From the NCBI RefSeq assembly GCF_021568705.1, contig NZ_JAKGTH010000006.1:310001-374000 (forward strand): a stretch of DNA of 64,000 bases, written 5' to 3'. The notes under the pieces are model-generated. The model searched no databases. It was not told where the DNA came from and saw only the letters and a list, made by a program, of their open reading frames with translations. Made by a program: the position numbers and the translations under genes. Position 1 is the stretch's first letter. Each line of letters begins with the position of its first letter. Source of the DNA: Gillisia lutea (GTDB lineage Bacteria > Bacteroidota > Bacteroidia > Flavobacteriales > Flavobacteriaceae). Of the stretch, positions 1 through 9,408 are shown piece by piece.

Positions 1-108
1 GCTTCCCGGTACTGAGAAATTGATAACATTGATGTAATTTTTTGGCTAAAATACCATAATTGGTACTAATTCAAATTTTACTGCAATGTTAAATAATTGA
101 AATACTTT

Positions 109-149
109 GGAAACTTTTAATGTTTTTAAAGTTTCCTTATGTACCTTTG
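109..149 (+). promoter_or_regulatory. Probable TetR operator and promoter of the efflux operon
   Basis: A perfect inverted repeat has 9-base arms (GGAAACTTT at 109-117 and AAAGTTTCC at 128-136) around a 10-base A/T-rich spacer. Six bases further on is TACCTTTG (142-149), a match to the Bacteroidota -7 element TAnnTTTG; the tetR start codon follows 18 bases later. A palindrome in the -33 region of a tetR-led efflux operon fits an autoregulatory operator. The repeat is seen; binding by this TetR protein is inferred. Confidence 0.55.
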
Positions 150-167
150 CCCGAAATTTGAAAGCAG

Positions 168-779
168 ATGAGAGAAAAGATTTTAGAGAAGGCTGCAGAG
201 ATGTTTCTAAATATTGGATTTAAAAGTGTGACCATGGACGATATTGCTAATGAGCTAGGAATATCTAAAAAAACCATATATACCCACTTTTCAACTAAAT
301 CTAAATTAGTAGAAGCAGCTGCCCTTTATATTTTTGATACTATTTCTACCGGAATAAAAGCGATAAGTAAACAAGAGCTTAATGTAGTGGAAGAGACCTA
401 CGCGATAAAGAATTTTGCATTAACGCATCTTAAAAGCGAGAAGTCTTCACCCCTATATCAGCTCAACAAATATTACCCAAAAGTGGCGGCTGTTCTAAGA
501 GAGAAACAATTTGAGGTGATGCAGGATTGCGTGGTAGAAAATTTACAACGCGGTATCGCATCCGGCCATTACAGAAAAGATATCCCTATACCTTTTATTT
601 CGAGAATCTATTTTGCTGGAATTACCGGAATTAAAGACAATAACCTATTCCCTATTGAAGATTTTGGAGTAATTCCTTTAATGGAAAATTATCTGGAATA
701 TCATGTTAGAGCCATCGTAACCGAAAAGGGGCTAACAACACTTAACAAATTAATCAACGATAAAACAATTAAAAACTAA
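168..779 (+). CDS. TetR/AcrR family transcriptional regulator
   Basis: A 203-residue one-component regulator that probably represses the efflux genes behind it. The N-terminus (about residues 5-50) is a TetR DNA-binding domain; the helix-turn-helix lies near residues 22-41 and includes the family pattern ISKKTIYTHF. The rest is an all-helical ligand and dimer domain without recognisable specificity. The stop codon overlaps the tolC start by one base (TAATG), so the genes are translationally coupled. Autoregulation through the palindrome just upstream is likely. The inducer cannot be told from sequence. Confidence 0.9.
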   Translation: MREKILEKAAEMFLNIGFKSVTMDDIANELGISKKTIYTHFSTKSKLVEAAALYIFDTISTGIKAISKQELNVVEETYAIKNFALTHLKSEKSSPLYQLNKYYPKVAAVLREKQFEVMQDCVVENLQRGIASGHYRKDIPIPFISRIYFAGITGIKDNNLFPIEDFGVIPLMENYLEYHVRAIVTEKGLTTLNKLINDKTIKN

Positions 780-2143
780 TGAAAAGGATTTTTCTAATTG
801 TATTTCTGCAATGCAGCATCTATGCCGTAGCGCAGGACACACTTGAAACATACCCAAAGGCTTTTTCTTTGGAAGAAGCTATAATATATGGTTTAGATAA
901 TAGCTACAATTCCCAAATAGCCAATAAAGATGTAGCCATCGCTCTCAAACAAAAGTGGGAAATAATAGCGCAGGGATTACCGCAAATAAGCGCGAATGCC
1001 GAATATAGAAATAACCTTGTGCAACAGGTTACTTTATTACCCGCAGAAATTACCGGAGGCACCCCGGGAACCTTTACCCCGGTGACATTTGGAACCAAAC
1101 AGAATTTAACTGCGACTACCACCTGGAATCAGTTAATTTTTGATGGTTCTTATATAGTAGGAGTACAATCTGCTAAAACTTTGCTGAAGATTTCTGAGAA
1201 CTCTAAAGTCAAGACAGACCTTATGGTAAAACAAGCTATTACCGATGCTTATGGGAATGTTCTTCTTGCCAGTGAAAGTGTGTCCATTTTAAAACGCAAC
1301 TTAGAAGTAGTAGAGAAGAATTTCAACGATACTCAAAAAATATTTGAAAACGGTCTCGCCGAGGAGGAGGAAGTAGAGCAACTAAACATCACCCTTTTAG
1401 GTTTACAAACAAATTTGAACAATGCTGTTAGAATGCAAGCTATAGCATATGATATGCTGAAGGTAACCATGGGTATTCCAGTGGAGCAACCTATTACGGC
1501 AACCGATAATTTGAATGAACTAAGTGTAGATAATTTCGATTTACTTCTATTATCAAAAGAGATTCCTGTAGAGAATAACATCGATTACCGATTAGCGGAA
1601 GATCAGGCCAATCAGGCTGAAATTTTAGTAAAACTGGAAAAAACCAAAGCACTTCCTACCCTTTCTGCATTTGTTAATTATGGGGCACAGGGTAACAGTG
1701 ATACCTTTTCATTCTTTAACAGCAGCCAGATTTATTATGATCAGTCGGTTCTAGGAGTAAGCTTGAATGTGCCGCTTTTTAGCAGTGGGATGCGAAGCGC
1801 CAAAACAGCACAAAAAAAGATTCAATACGAGCAAGCAGTTTTACAATTAGAGCAAACAAAAAACCAGGTAGAACTTGAGATCTCTTCTGCAAGAAATGAT
1901 TATAAGTTCAGTTTAGAGAATTATGAGAACACCAAAAAAAGTCTCGCGTTGGCGGAACGTATAGAGAATAAGAATCAGATAAAGTTTTTTGAAGGTCTTG
2001 CTTCGAGTTTTGACTTAAGTGAAGCCAGGCAACAACTCTATCAGGCTCAGCAAAACTATCTGCAAGCCATGCTGGAAATAATTACTAAAAAATCGGATCT
2101 GGAAAATTTACTGGACACCACTCAATACACAAAACAAAACTAA
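779..2143 (+). CDS. TolC-family outer membrane efflux protein
   Basis: A 454-residue outer membrane channel of a tripartite efflux pump. It starts with a signal peptide (about residues 1-18, ending AVA before QD). Two outer-membrane-efflux repeats follow, with long heptad-rich helices around residues 150-240 and 340-440 that would form the periplasmic tunnel. Length and layout are typical of TolC/OprM relatives. The gene overlaps tetR by one base and is followed 18 bases later by the adaptor gene, so regulator, channel, adaptor and pump form one operon. The substrate is not predictable. Confidence 0.9.
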   Translation: MKRIFLIVFLQCSIYAVAQDTLETYPKAFSLEEAIIYGLDNSYNSQIANKDVAIALKQKWEIIAQGLPQISANAEYRNNLVQQVTLLPAEITGGTPGTFTPVTFGTKQNLTATTTWNQLIFDGSYIVGVQSAKTLLKISENSKVKTDLMVKQAITDAYGNVLLASESVSILKRNLEVVEKNFNDTQKIFENGLAEEEEVEQLNITLLGLQTNLNNAVRMQAIAYDMLKVTMGIPVEQPITATDNLNELSVDNFDLLLLSKEIPVENNIDYRLAEDQANQAEILVKLEKTKALPTLSAFVNYGAQGNSDTFSFFNSSQIYYDQSVLGVSLNVPLFSSGMRSAKTAQKKIQYEQAVLQLEQTKNQVELEISSARNDYKFSLENYENTKKSLALAERIENKNQIKFFEGLASSFDLSEARQQLYQAQQNYLQAMLEIITKKSDLENLLDTTQYTKQN

Positions 2144-2161
2144 AATTTCAACATCTATAAA

Positions 2162-3319
2162 ATGAAAAAACTTTTATACATACTTACCATTAGCATAGCA
2201 GTAGCTTCCTGTGGTGGAAAAAATGAATCTGTAGAAGAATTAATAGAACAAGGCGATCTTACAGCTATTAAAGAAAGAAAAGCTGAATTAAATGCCCAAC
2301 AAAAGGAGCTGAAATCAGAAATAGATCAGCTTAACGCTTATATTGAAAGCAAAGAAAAGAAAGAGCGTCCGCTTTTGGTTACTACCCAGGTTATAAAGGA
2401 CACTGTTTTCAAACATTTTGTAGAAGTACAGGGAAATGTTGAAACAGACAAAAATATCATTCTTTACCCTGAATTCTCGGGTATACTAATGAATGTATAT
2501 GTCAAAGAAGGGCAGCGTGTATCCAAAGGTCAGACCCTAGCTAAAATAGATGACGGCGGACTTGCCAGCCAAGTGGCGCAACAAGAAGCGCAAACCGCCT
2601 TGTCTAAGACTACTTTTGAAAGACAAAAAAGTCTATGGGATCAAAAAATTGGTTCCGAAATCCAGTATCTACAGGCAAAGACCAATTACGAGTCTTCTCT
2701 TAATGCTACAAAACAACTTCGCTCTCAGTTAGCAAAAACTATTATTTCAGCTCCCTTCAGCGGTGTGGTAGATGATATTATTGCTGAACAAGGTCAGGTA
2801 GTAAACCAGGGGCAGTCGCAAGTGATAAGACTTGTAAACCTAGAGGAGATGTATGTAAAGGCGTCTATTCCTGAATCGTATTTAGAAAGTATAAAGAAAG
2901 GAACAGAGGTAACTGTTAATCTGGCCTCTATCGGGAAAGAATACAAAGGCATTGTAAGACAAGTAGGAAATTACGTGAACCCAGACAACAGAACTTTTAG
3001 CGTTCAAATTGAAATTCCAAATAAAGATGGTCTTGTAAAACCAAACCTTATAGCAACTGTAAAAGTGAATGACTATAGCAGCGAAAATGCTATTACTATT
3101 CCGGAAAACATCTTACAGGAAAATGCACAAGGCGAGATAGTTGCTTATTTATATCAAAAAAATGACACTACCGCTGTTGCTAAAAAAGTAATTCTTGAAA
3201 CTGGATACAATTACGAAAATAGCATTGAGGTTTTAAGTGGTTTAAACAAAGGCGATACAGTTATAATAGAAGGAGCCAAATCTGTTAGAGACGGGCAAAA
3301 AGTAACTACCAGAAATTAA
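2162..3319 (+). CDS. RND efflux periplasmic adaptor (HlyD/AcrA family lipoprotein)
   Basis: A 385-residue membrane fusion protein linking the RND pump to the TolC-like channel. The N-terminus is a lipoprotein signal with the lipobox cysteine at residue 17 (VASC). A charged coiled coil follows at about residues 25-65. Next come a barrel-sandwich (lipoyl-like) half around 90-125, an alpha hairpin around 130-180, the second lipoyl half (near FSGVVDDI) and beta-barrel plus membrane-proximal domains. It lies 10 bases before the pump gene. The N-terminal coiled coil ahead of the lipoyl half is an addition to the simplest AcrA plan. Confidence 0.92.
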   Translation: MKKLLYILTISIAVASCGGKNESVEELIEQGDLTAIKERKAELNAQQKELKSEIDQLNAYIESKEKKERPLLVTTQVIKDTVFKHFVEVQGNVETDKNIILYPEFSGILMNVYVKEGQRVSKGQTLAKIDDGGLASQVAQQEAQTALSKTTFERQKSLWDQKIGSEIQYLQAKTNYESSLNATKQLRSQLAKTIISAPFSGVVDDIIAEQGQVVNQGQSQVIRLVNLEEMYVKASIPESYLESIKKGTEVTVNLASIGKEYKGIVRQVGNYVNPDNRTFSVQIEIPNKDGLVKPNLIATVKVNDYSSENAITIPENILQENAQGEIVAYLYQKNDTTAVAKKVILETGYNYENSIEVLSGLNKGDTVIIEGAKSVRDGQKVTTRN

Positions 3320-3329
3320 GATACCCATT

Positions 3330-6300
3330 ATGAGTAAGAATACATATAAAGAATTTAGCATCTCGTCATGGGCTATAGATAATAAAATGACGGTCTACGT
3401 TATAATGGCCCTAATATTATTATCAGGAATCTTTTCCTATTATAGTATGCCCCGCGAGGCTTTTCCCGAAATAATTGAAACTAAGATCTATGTTAGTTCG
3501 GTAAATCCCGGAAACTCTGCAGAAGATGTAGAAAAGTTTATCACCGAACCATTAGAAGAAGAGTTCAATAATATTGCAGGTGTAAAGGAAATTACTTCTA
3601 CTACCCTTCAGGATTACTCCATCATCATTGTTGAATTTGAAGAAGATGTGGAAATTCCGGTGGCGAAACAGTTGGTAAAAGATAAGGTAGATCAGGTGAA
3701 GGCTGCAACCACATGGCCCACTTTAGATAATGGTGCCAAGGTAGAGCCTAACGCTTTTGATTTGAATATTTCAGAAGAACAACCTATTCTTAACATCAAC
3801 CTTACAGGAGATTATCCTGTTCAGCAATTAAAAGATTATGCTGAATATCTTCAGGATAAAATAGAACTTCTTCCGCAAATAAAGGAAGCCACAATACGTG
3901 GAGCCGAAGAAATGGAAGTAGAAATTGCTGTTGATGTGTATAAAATGAGTGCCTCTCAGGTAAGTTTTAATGATATTGTAAATTCAGTTAGAGGAGAGAA
4001 CAATACTATTTCTGGAGGTAACGTAATTAGCAATGGTGTTGAAAAGAACATCCGAATTATTGGAGAAATAGATAATCCCGACGATCTCAAAAACGTAGTA
4101 GTAAAAAGAGATGGTGGAAATATCTTCCTGAAAGATATCGCTGATATCAATTTCAAAGAAAAAGATCATACAACTTACGCAAGAGAATACGGAAATCCGG
4201 TAGTGATGCTCGATATTAAAAAGCGTGCCGGTAAAAATATGATTGAAGCTGTAGAGCAAATCAAGGAATTGGTAGATCAGGAACAGGAAAATTATTTACC
4301 ACAAGGACTTCATATTTCTCTAACCAACGATCAATCTATTAAAACTCAGAACCAGGTAGACGATCTGGTTAACAACATCATCTTCGGTGTTATTCTGGTT
4401 GTTTTGGTTTTGATGTTCTTCTTAGGATTCAGGAACTCGTTATTCGTAGGGTTTGCCATTCCGCTTTCCATGCTGTTATCTTTAACTATATTATCTGCTC
4501 TAGGCTTCACCTTGAACACCATGGTGCTTTTTGGGCTGGTAATGGGACTTGGAATGTTGGTAGATAACGGGATTGTGGTAGTAGAAAATGTCTACAGCTT
4601 AATGGACCAGGGCTTACCGCGAATGAAGGCAGCTAAACAAGGTATGGGTGAGATTGCATGGCCAATTATAGCCTCTACTGCAACTACCCTTGCGGCATTT
4701 TTCCCTCTGGGATTGTGGCCGGGAACAATTGGAAAGTTCATGATCTATTTCCCAATTACACTTTCTATTGTACTGAGTTCTTCTCTTTTCGTGGCACTTA
4801 TCATTAACTCGATGCTTACCTCGAAGTTCATGGAGACCGAAGAAGAATCTTTAACTAAAAAACAATTAATTCGCTGGAGCCTTATTTTAGGAATTATTGG
4901 TATTGTATTATTAGTAACGGGATTCGTAGTGGATTCTGGTGGGTTACGTGGAATTGGAAACCTGAGCATCCTCGCGGCGATTATGTTATGGGTGTACAAA
5001 TATTTCCTCTCAAGAGCTGTTGAATATTTTCAATTCAAAGCCTTAAAGCAACTTGAGAATTTTTATGAGCGATTCTTAAAATATGCATTGCGCGGAAGAA
5101 AAGCTTATGCCTTTCTATTAGGGACATTTATATTACTGATATTATCATTTATTCTAATTGGAATCGTTCAACCAAAAGTGCTGTTCTTCCCAGAAAATGA
5201 ACCTAATCAAATCATCACTTATATTGAATATCCACAAGGAACCAGTATAAAAAAGACAGATGAACTTACTAAAAAAGTAGAAGCTCAGGTTTATAAAGCC
5301 ATAAAAAAGTATAAAGATGAAGACGGCTACAATTATATGGTCGAGTCGGCTATTTCTCAAGTTGGACAAGGAGCTGGAAACCCTCAAACCGATGGCGGAC
5401 AGTCTAATGAAATGCCTCATAAAGCGAAGATCACCTTATCTATGCGTGATTTTCAGTTAAGACGAGGAGTGAAAAGTAGCACGGTACTTTCAGAAGTAAG
5501 AGAATCGGTAAAAGGCTTTCCGGGAGCATCCATTATTGTTGAAAAAGATGCAGCAGGACCGCCTTCTGGTTATCCTGTAAATATTGAGCTTCGTGGAGAA
5601 GATTATGAAGAAATGCTTAAGGAAGCTGCCAAATTAAGAGCTCATATTGAAACGTTGAATATTGGTGGAATTGAGGAGCTTAAAATAGATGTAAACAAAG
5701 CGAAGCCGGAAATGGAAGTCCGCGTAAATCGTGAAAAAGCTGGTCAGTTAGGAGTCTCAACTGCTACTGTAGGGCAAACAATTCGAAGAGCTATTTATGG
5801 AGAAGAAGTTTCAACCTACAAAGAAGGAGGAGACGATTATGAGATCAACGTAAGGTTTGCAGAAGAATATCGTTATAACGAAAGCGCCTTATTCAATCAG
5901 CCAGTAACTTTTAGAAATAATTCAGGAGAGTTAATTCAGGTTCCTATTTCCTCTTTAATAAGTAAAAAGAATACATCTTCATTTAGTTCTATTAAGAGAA
6001 AAGATTTGAAACGTGTTATAACTGTTTATTCCAACGTACTGCAAGGCTACAATCCAACCGAGATCGTAACCGATCTGAAATCGGAATTGGATAGCTACGA
6101 AATGCCTCAAGATATAGATTACATGTTTACCGGGGAGCAGGAAAAGCAGGATGAAAACATGAACTTCCTTTTAATGGCACTATTCTTAGCTGTAGGAGGT
6201 ATTTTATTGATTCTTGTTGCACAGTTTAACTCTATTACCAAACCCCTTATTATTGTAATAGCCATTGTGCTTAGTTTGGTAGGGGTGTTTCTTGGACTGA

Positions 6301-6815
6301 TTATCTTCCAAATGGATTTTGTGGTGATTATGACCATGATGGGAATAATTTCTCTGGCGGGGATCGTTGTAAACAACGCTATTGTACTTATAGACTATAC
6401 ACAAATCCTAATTGATAGAAAACTGCAGGAGTTAAATTTAGAAGATGACGACCTGTTAACTAAAAAGGAATATTTCAACCTGATAGTTGCCGGAGGTAAA
6501 TCCCGTTTAAGACCGGTATTACTAACTGCAATAACAACTATTTTAGGTCTTATCCCCCTAGCAGTTGGATTGAATATCGACTTCTTCGGATTGTTCACCG
6601 ATTATGATCCAGCCATCTATATTGGAGGTGATAACGTGATATTCTGGGGGCCATTGGCATGGACAGTAATTTTCGGATTAATATTCGCGACGTTCCTTAC
6701 ATTGGTAATTGTTCCTGTTATGTTCTATCTGGTTAACCGTTCTAAAATCAGAGTAAGAAATAAAAGAAATGAATTCAAGCAGCGAAAGATAGCTGCACGA
6801 CAATTCAATAATTAA
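3330..6815 (+). CDS. Efflux RND transporter permease subunit (AcrB/HAE1 type)
   Basis: A 1161-residue inner membrane proton-driven pump of the RND superfamily. TM1 lies near residues 16-36, the first periplasmic porter domain follows, then TM2-6 (about 345-500, including the region GLVMGLGMLVDNGIVVVEN with the proton-relay acidic residue). A second periplasmic domain and TM8-12 complete the fold. It is about 100 residues longer than AcrB. The extra sequence includes two hydrophobic segments (about 511-530 and 542-560) between the halves. It ends the tetR-tolC-hlyD-RND operon and is followed by a terminator. The exported compound is unknown. Confidence 0.93.
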   Translation: MSKNTYKEFSISSWAIDNKMTVYVIMALILLSGIFSYYSMPREAFPEIIETKIYVSSVNPGNSAEDVEKFITEPLEEEFNNIAGVKEITSTTLQDYSIIIVEFEEDVEIPVAKQLVKDKVDQVKAATTWPTLDNGAKVEPNAFDLNISEEQPILNINLTGDYPVQQLKDYAEYLQDKIELLPQIKEATIRGAEEMEVEIAVDVYKMSASQVSFNDIVNSVRGENNTISGGNVISNGVEKNIRIIGEIDNPDDLKNVVVKRDGGNIFLKDIADINFKEKDHTTYAREYGNPVVMLDIKKRAGKNMIEAVEQIKELVDQEQENYLPQGLHISLTNDQSIKTQNQVDDLVNNIIFGVILVVLVLMFFLGFRNSLFVGFAIPLSMLLSLTILSALGFTLNTMVLFGLVMGLGMLVDNGIVVVENVYSLMDQGLPRMKAAKQGMGEIAWPIIASTATTLAAFFPLGLWPGTIGKFMIYFPITLSIVLSSSLFVALIINSMLTSKFMETEEESLTKKQLIRWSLILGIIGIVLLVTGFVVDSGGLRGIGNLSILAAIMLWVYKYFLSRAVEYFQFKALKQLENFYERFLKYALRGRKAYAFLLGTFILLILSFILIGIVQPKVLFFPENEPNQIITYIEYPQGTSIKKTDELTKKVEAQVYKAIKKYKDEDGYNYMVESAISQVGQGAGNPQTDGGQSNEMPHKAKITLSMRDFQLRRGVKSSTVLSEVRESVKGFPGASIIVEKDAAGPPSGYPVNIELRGEDYEEMLKEAAKLRAHIETLNIGGIEELKIDVNKAKPEMEVRVNREKAGQLGVSTATVGQTIRRAIYGEEVSTYKEGGDDYEINVRFAEEYRYNESALFNQPVTFRNNSGELIQVPISSLISKKNTSSFSSIKRKDLKRVITVYSNVLQGYNPTEIVTDLKSELDSYEMPQDIDYMFTGEQEKQDENMNFLLMALFLAVGGILLILVAQFNSITKPLIIVIAIVLSLVGVFLGLIIFQMDFVVIMTMMGIISLAGIVVNNAIVLIDYTQILIDRKLQELNLEDDDLLTKKEYFNLIVAGGKSRLRPVLLTAITTILGLIPLAVGLNIDFFGLFTDYDPAIYIGGDNVIFWGPLAWTVIFGLIFATFLTLVIVPVMFYLVNRSKIRVRNKRNEFKQRKIAARQFNN

Positions 6816-6823
6816 CAGTAGAG

Positions 6824-6855
6824 TATCCCCGTCAATTTGATGGGGATATTTATAT
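6824..6855 (+). terminator. Intrinsic terminator of the efflux operon
   Basis: A stem of TATCCCC (6824-6830) with GGGGATA (6842-6848) and an 11-base loop lies nine bases after the pump stop codon, followed by a T/A-rich run. Confidence 0.7.
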
Positions 6856-6954
6856 ATATAAAGCTCATTAGGTAGTAGCTTACTAGAATAGGCAGGAGCT
6901 GTAAAGAAGATTGAAAAAATGAAGACTTCTTAGAAGGCTTCTAATTGTAAAAAC

Positions 6955-6990
6955 AAAAAAGGCCCGGAAATATCTTCCGGGCCTTTTTTA
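6955..6990. terminator. Bidirectional intrinsic terminator
   Basis: A 9-bp GC-rich perfect stem (GGCCCGGAA at 6961-6969 and TTCCGGGCC at 6975-6983) is flanked by A6 on the left and T6 on the right, so it can act on both strands. It lies between the convergent efflux operon and the YwqK-like gene. The 100 bases between it and the first terminator show no gene. Confidence 0.9.
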
Positions 6991-7006
6991 TAATATAATA
7001 ATGAAT

Positions 7007-7366
7007 TTAATTTCTACTTACAAGGGTAGATGTGTTAGTATAACTTGTAACATCGGCGATTTGATTGTCATTATAGTCAACTTCAGTTAACTTATCTGCA
7101 GACCAAAAAAACCATTTACCAGTTTTATTACCTTCTTCGTATTGCGCAAGGGCAATCTTTTTACCGTTCGCGTCGTAAGAAATCCATTCCCCATGTAGTT
7201 TTCCGTCCTTGTACGTTCCTTCCTGTCTAATACTTCCATCTTCATAATAAAACGTTCCTTTAATTAGCTCTCCTTGTTTCTCGAAACTAGGTTTCACATC
7301 CTGAGCTGTCATTACTGTTCCAAACAGTAAAGCAACTATCACTAGCATTGATTTTATATTTCTCAT
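7007..7366 (-). CDS. YwqK-family (MORN-like repeat) exported protein
   Basis: A 119-residue protein with a signal peptide (about residues 1-21, ending near TAQD), so probably periplasmic. The body has repeats of the form GxxYEDGSIRxEGxYKDGKLHGEW, characteristic of the YwqK/MORN-2 family. Database entries often call these the antitoxin of a toxin-antitoxin system, but there is no toxin gene next to it and the exported location argues against that role here. It is transcribed alone, divergently from aspS, and ends at a strong bidirectional terminator. The function is unknown. Confidence 0.75.
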   Translation of the reverse strand: MRNIKSMLVIVALLFGTVMTAQDVKPSFEKQGELIKGTFYYEDGSIRQEGTYKDGKLHGEWISYDANGKKIALAQYEEGNKTGKWFFWSADKLTEVDYNDNQIADVTSYTNTSTLVSRN

Positions 7367-7559
7367 AACCTCTTTTATTAATATTTACTTTACGAAGATA
7401 ACATATTATTTACATTCAAGCAATAATTTGGTAACATTAAATTAACATTGGAGCGTTTTTATTTGAAAATCAGCAGCTTAGTCAACACTCAATGTTAACA
7501 TCAAAGTTTAAAGTTTACTTTTTTCATCATATAAATCTCAAGAAACCGCTATAACTTCT

Positions 7560-7567
7560 TACTTTTG
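7560..7567 (+). promoter_or_regulatory. Probable aspS promoter -7 box
   Basis: TACTTTTG matches the Bacteroidota -7 consensus TAnnTTTG and lies 24 bases before the aspS start codon. No clear TTG appears at the -33 position. The rest of the 225-base divergent region (7367-7591) is A/T-rich and shows nothing else. Confidence 0.5.
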
Positions 7568-7591
7568 CATTCCTAATTTCAATAGTAGAAG

Positions 7592-9340
7592 ATGTATAGA
7601 AGTCATACCTGTGGTGAGCTAAGAGCCACTCATATAAATGAAGAGGTTACCCTTTCTGGCTGGGTACAAAAAATAAGAAATAAAGGTTTCATGATCTGGG
7701 TTGATATTAGAGACCGCTATGGAGTAACTCAACTTATATTTGATGAGGAGCGTACACCAAAGGAAATGATGGAACAAGCGGCTCAACTAGGTCGTGAATT
7801 CGTAATTCAAGTTAAAGGAAAGGTTATAGAACGTGAGTCTAAGAACCCACAGCTTCCTACCGGAGATATTGAAATTCTAGTTTCTGAATTTACATTGCTA
7901 AATGCTTCTTTAACTCCTCCCTTTACTATTGAAAATGAAACCGACGGTGGAGAAGAACTACGCATGAAATATCGTTATCTGGATATAAGAAGAAATCCTG
8001 TAAAAGAAAGTTTGATGTTTCGCCATAAGGTAGGAATGAACGTGAGGAATTACCTTTCTCAGGAAGGATTCATCGAGGTGGAAACGCCTTACCTTATAAA
8101 ATCTACTCCTGAAGGAGCTAGAGATTTTGTAGTACCAAGCCGAATGAATGAAGGTCAGTTCTACGCCCTGCCTCAATCTCCTCAAACTTTTAAACAATTA
8201 TTGATGGTTGGGGGAATGGATAAATACTTCCAGATCGTAAAGTGTTTTCGAGATGAAGATCTACGTGCCGATCGCCAGCCGGAATTCACACAAATTGACT
8301 GTGAGATGGCTTTTGTAGAACAGGAAGATATTCTAAATATTTTTGAAGGACTTACCCGCCACTTGCTAAGAGATATTAAAGGTGTTGAAATAGGCGATTT
8401 CCCAAGAATGACCTATGCCGATGCTATGAAGAAATACGGAAATGACAAACCGGACATTAGATTTGGGATGGAATTTGCCGAGCTTAATGATCTTGTAAAA
8501 GGAAAAGGTTTTAATGTTTTTGACGAACAGGAACTTATTGTAGGTATAGCCGTTCCAGGTGCTGCCTCATACACGCGTAAACAAATAGATGCCCTTATCA
8601 ATTGGGTGAAACGACCGCAAATTGGTGCTAATGGACTTATTTGGGCAAAATATAATGAAGACGGAAGCTTAAAGTCGTCTGTAGATAAATTCTATTCTGA
8701 AGAGGATCTTACAGCTTGGGCTAAGGAAACTGGGGCCAATCCTGGCGACCTTATTTTAGTAATGGGAGGAAATACCGATACTACCAGAACTCAACTTAGT
8801 GCACTTAGAATGCATTTAGCAACAGAACTAGGGCTTAGAAATGCTAATGAATTTGCTCCTTTATGGGTTGTAGATTTTCCATTATTAGAATGGGATGAAG
8901 AAACAAAGAGATTCCATGCCATGCACCACCCATTTACCTCTCCTAAACCTGAGGACAAGAAATTATTGGAAACAGATCCTGGAGCAGTGCGTGCTAATGC
9001 GTATGATCTGGTATTGAATGGAAATGAAATTGGAGGAGGTTCTATTAGAATCCATGACAAAGCAACCCAGGCTAAAATGTTCGATTATTTAGGCTTTACT
9101 CCTGAGGAAGCAAAAGCGCAATTCGGATTCCTTATGAACGCTTTTGAATATGGAGCACCACCACACGGCGGACTTGCTTTTGGGTTTGATAGATTAGTGG
9201 CAATTCTTGGAGGGCAGGAAACCATTCGCGATTTTATTGCATTCCCTAAAAACAATGCCGGCCGGGATGTAATGATAGATGCTCCTTCCAAATTGGATGA
9301 GGAACAATTAAAAGAGCTACATTTACAAGTAAAATTATAA
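7592..9340 (+). CDS. aspS: Aspartate--tRNA ligase
   Basis: A 582-residue class II aminoacyl-tRNA synthetase that charges tRNA-Asp in the cytoplasm. An N-terminal OB-fold anticodon-binding domain spans about residues 1-105. Class II motif 2 is at residues 219-236 (beginning [11 protein letters not shown]), the bacterial GAD insertion lies in the middle, and motif 3 lies at about 521-539 (GAPPHGG then GFDRL). The length is that of the bacterial-type enzyme. Whether it is discriminating or also charges tRNA-Asn cannot be decided here; no gatCAB genes are in the window. A terminator follows closely. Confidence 0.97.
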   Translation: MYRSHTCGELRATHINEEVTLSGWVQKIRNKGFMIWVDIRDRYGVTQLIFDEERTPKEMMEQAAQLGREFVIQVKGKVIERESKNPQLPTGDIEILVSEFTLLNASLTPPFTIENETDGGEELRMKYRYLDIRRNPVKESLMFRHKVGMNVRNYLSQEGFIEVETPYLIKSTPEGARDFVVPSRMNEGQFYALPQSPQTFKQLLMVGGMDKYFQIVKCFRDEDLRADRQPEFTQIDCEMAFVEQEDILNIFEGLTRHLLRDIKGVEIGDFPRMTYADAMKKYGNDKPDIRFGMEFAELNDLVKGKGFNVFDEQELIVGIAVPGAASYTRKQIDALINWVKRPQIGANGLIWAKYNEDGSLKSSVDKFYSEEDLTAWAKETGANPGDLILVMGGNTDTTRTQLSALRMHLATELGLRNANEFAPLWVVDFPLLEWDEETKRFHAMHHPFTSPKPEDKKLLETDPGAVRANAYDLVLNGNEIGGGSIRIHDKATQAKMFDYLGFTPEEAKAQFGFLMNAFEYGAPPHGGLAFGFDRLVAILGGQETIRDFIAFPKNNAGRDVMIDAPSKLDEEQLKELHLQVKL

Positions 9341-9347
9341 TTAAATA

Positions 9348-9375
9348 AAATCCTGCTTTAGAGCGGGATTTTTTA
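9348..9375 (+). terminator. Intrinsic terminator of aspS
   Basis: A ten-base stem with one G-T pair (AAATCCTGCT at 9348-9357 and AGCGGGATTT at 9362-9371), a 4-base loop and a T-run, seven bases after the aspS stop codon. Confidence 0.85.
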
Positions 9376-9408
9376 ATCGCACTTTTTAACCTAATTCAGT
9401 ACTATAGA

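Noticed and set aside
1-29. Possible start of a minus-strand gene (ATG at 29 reading MLSISQYRE)
   Set aside because: Only nine codons are visible and no promoter was found, so it cannot be supported.
7007-7366. Toxin-antitoxin system suggested by the YwqK family name
   Set aside because: There is no toxin-like gene beside it and the protein carries a signal peptide.
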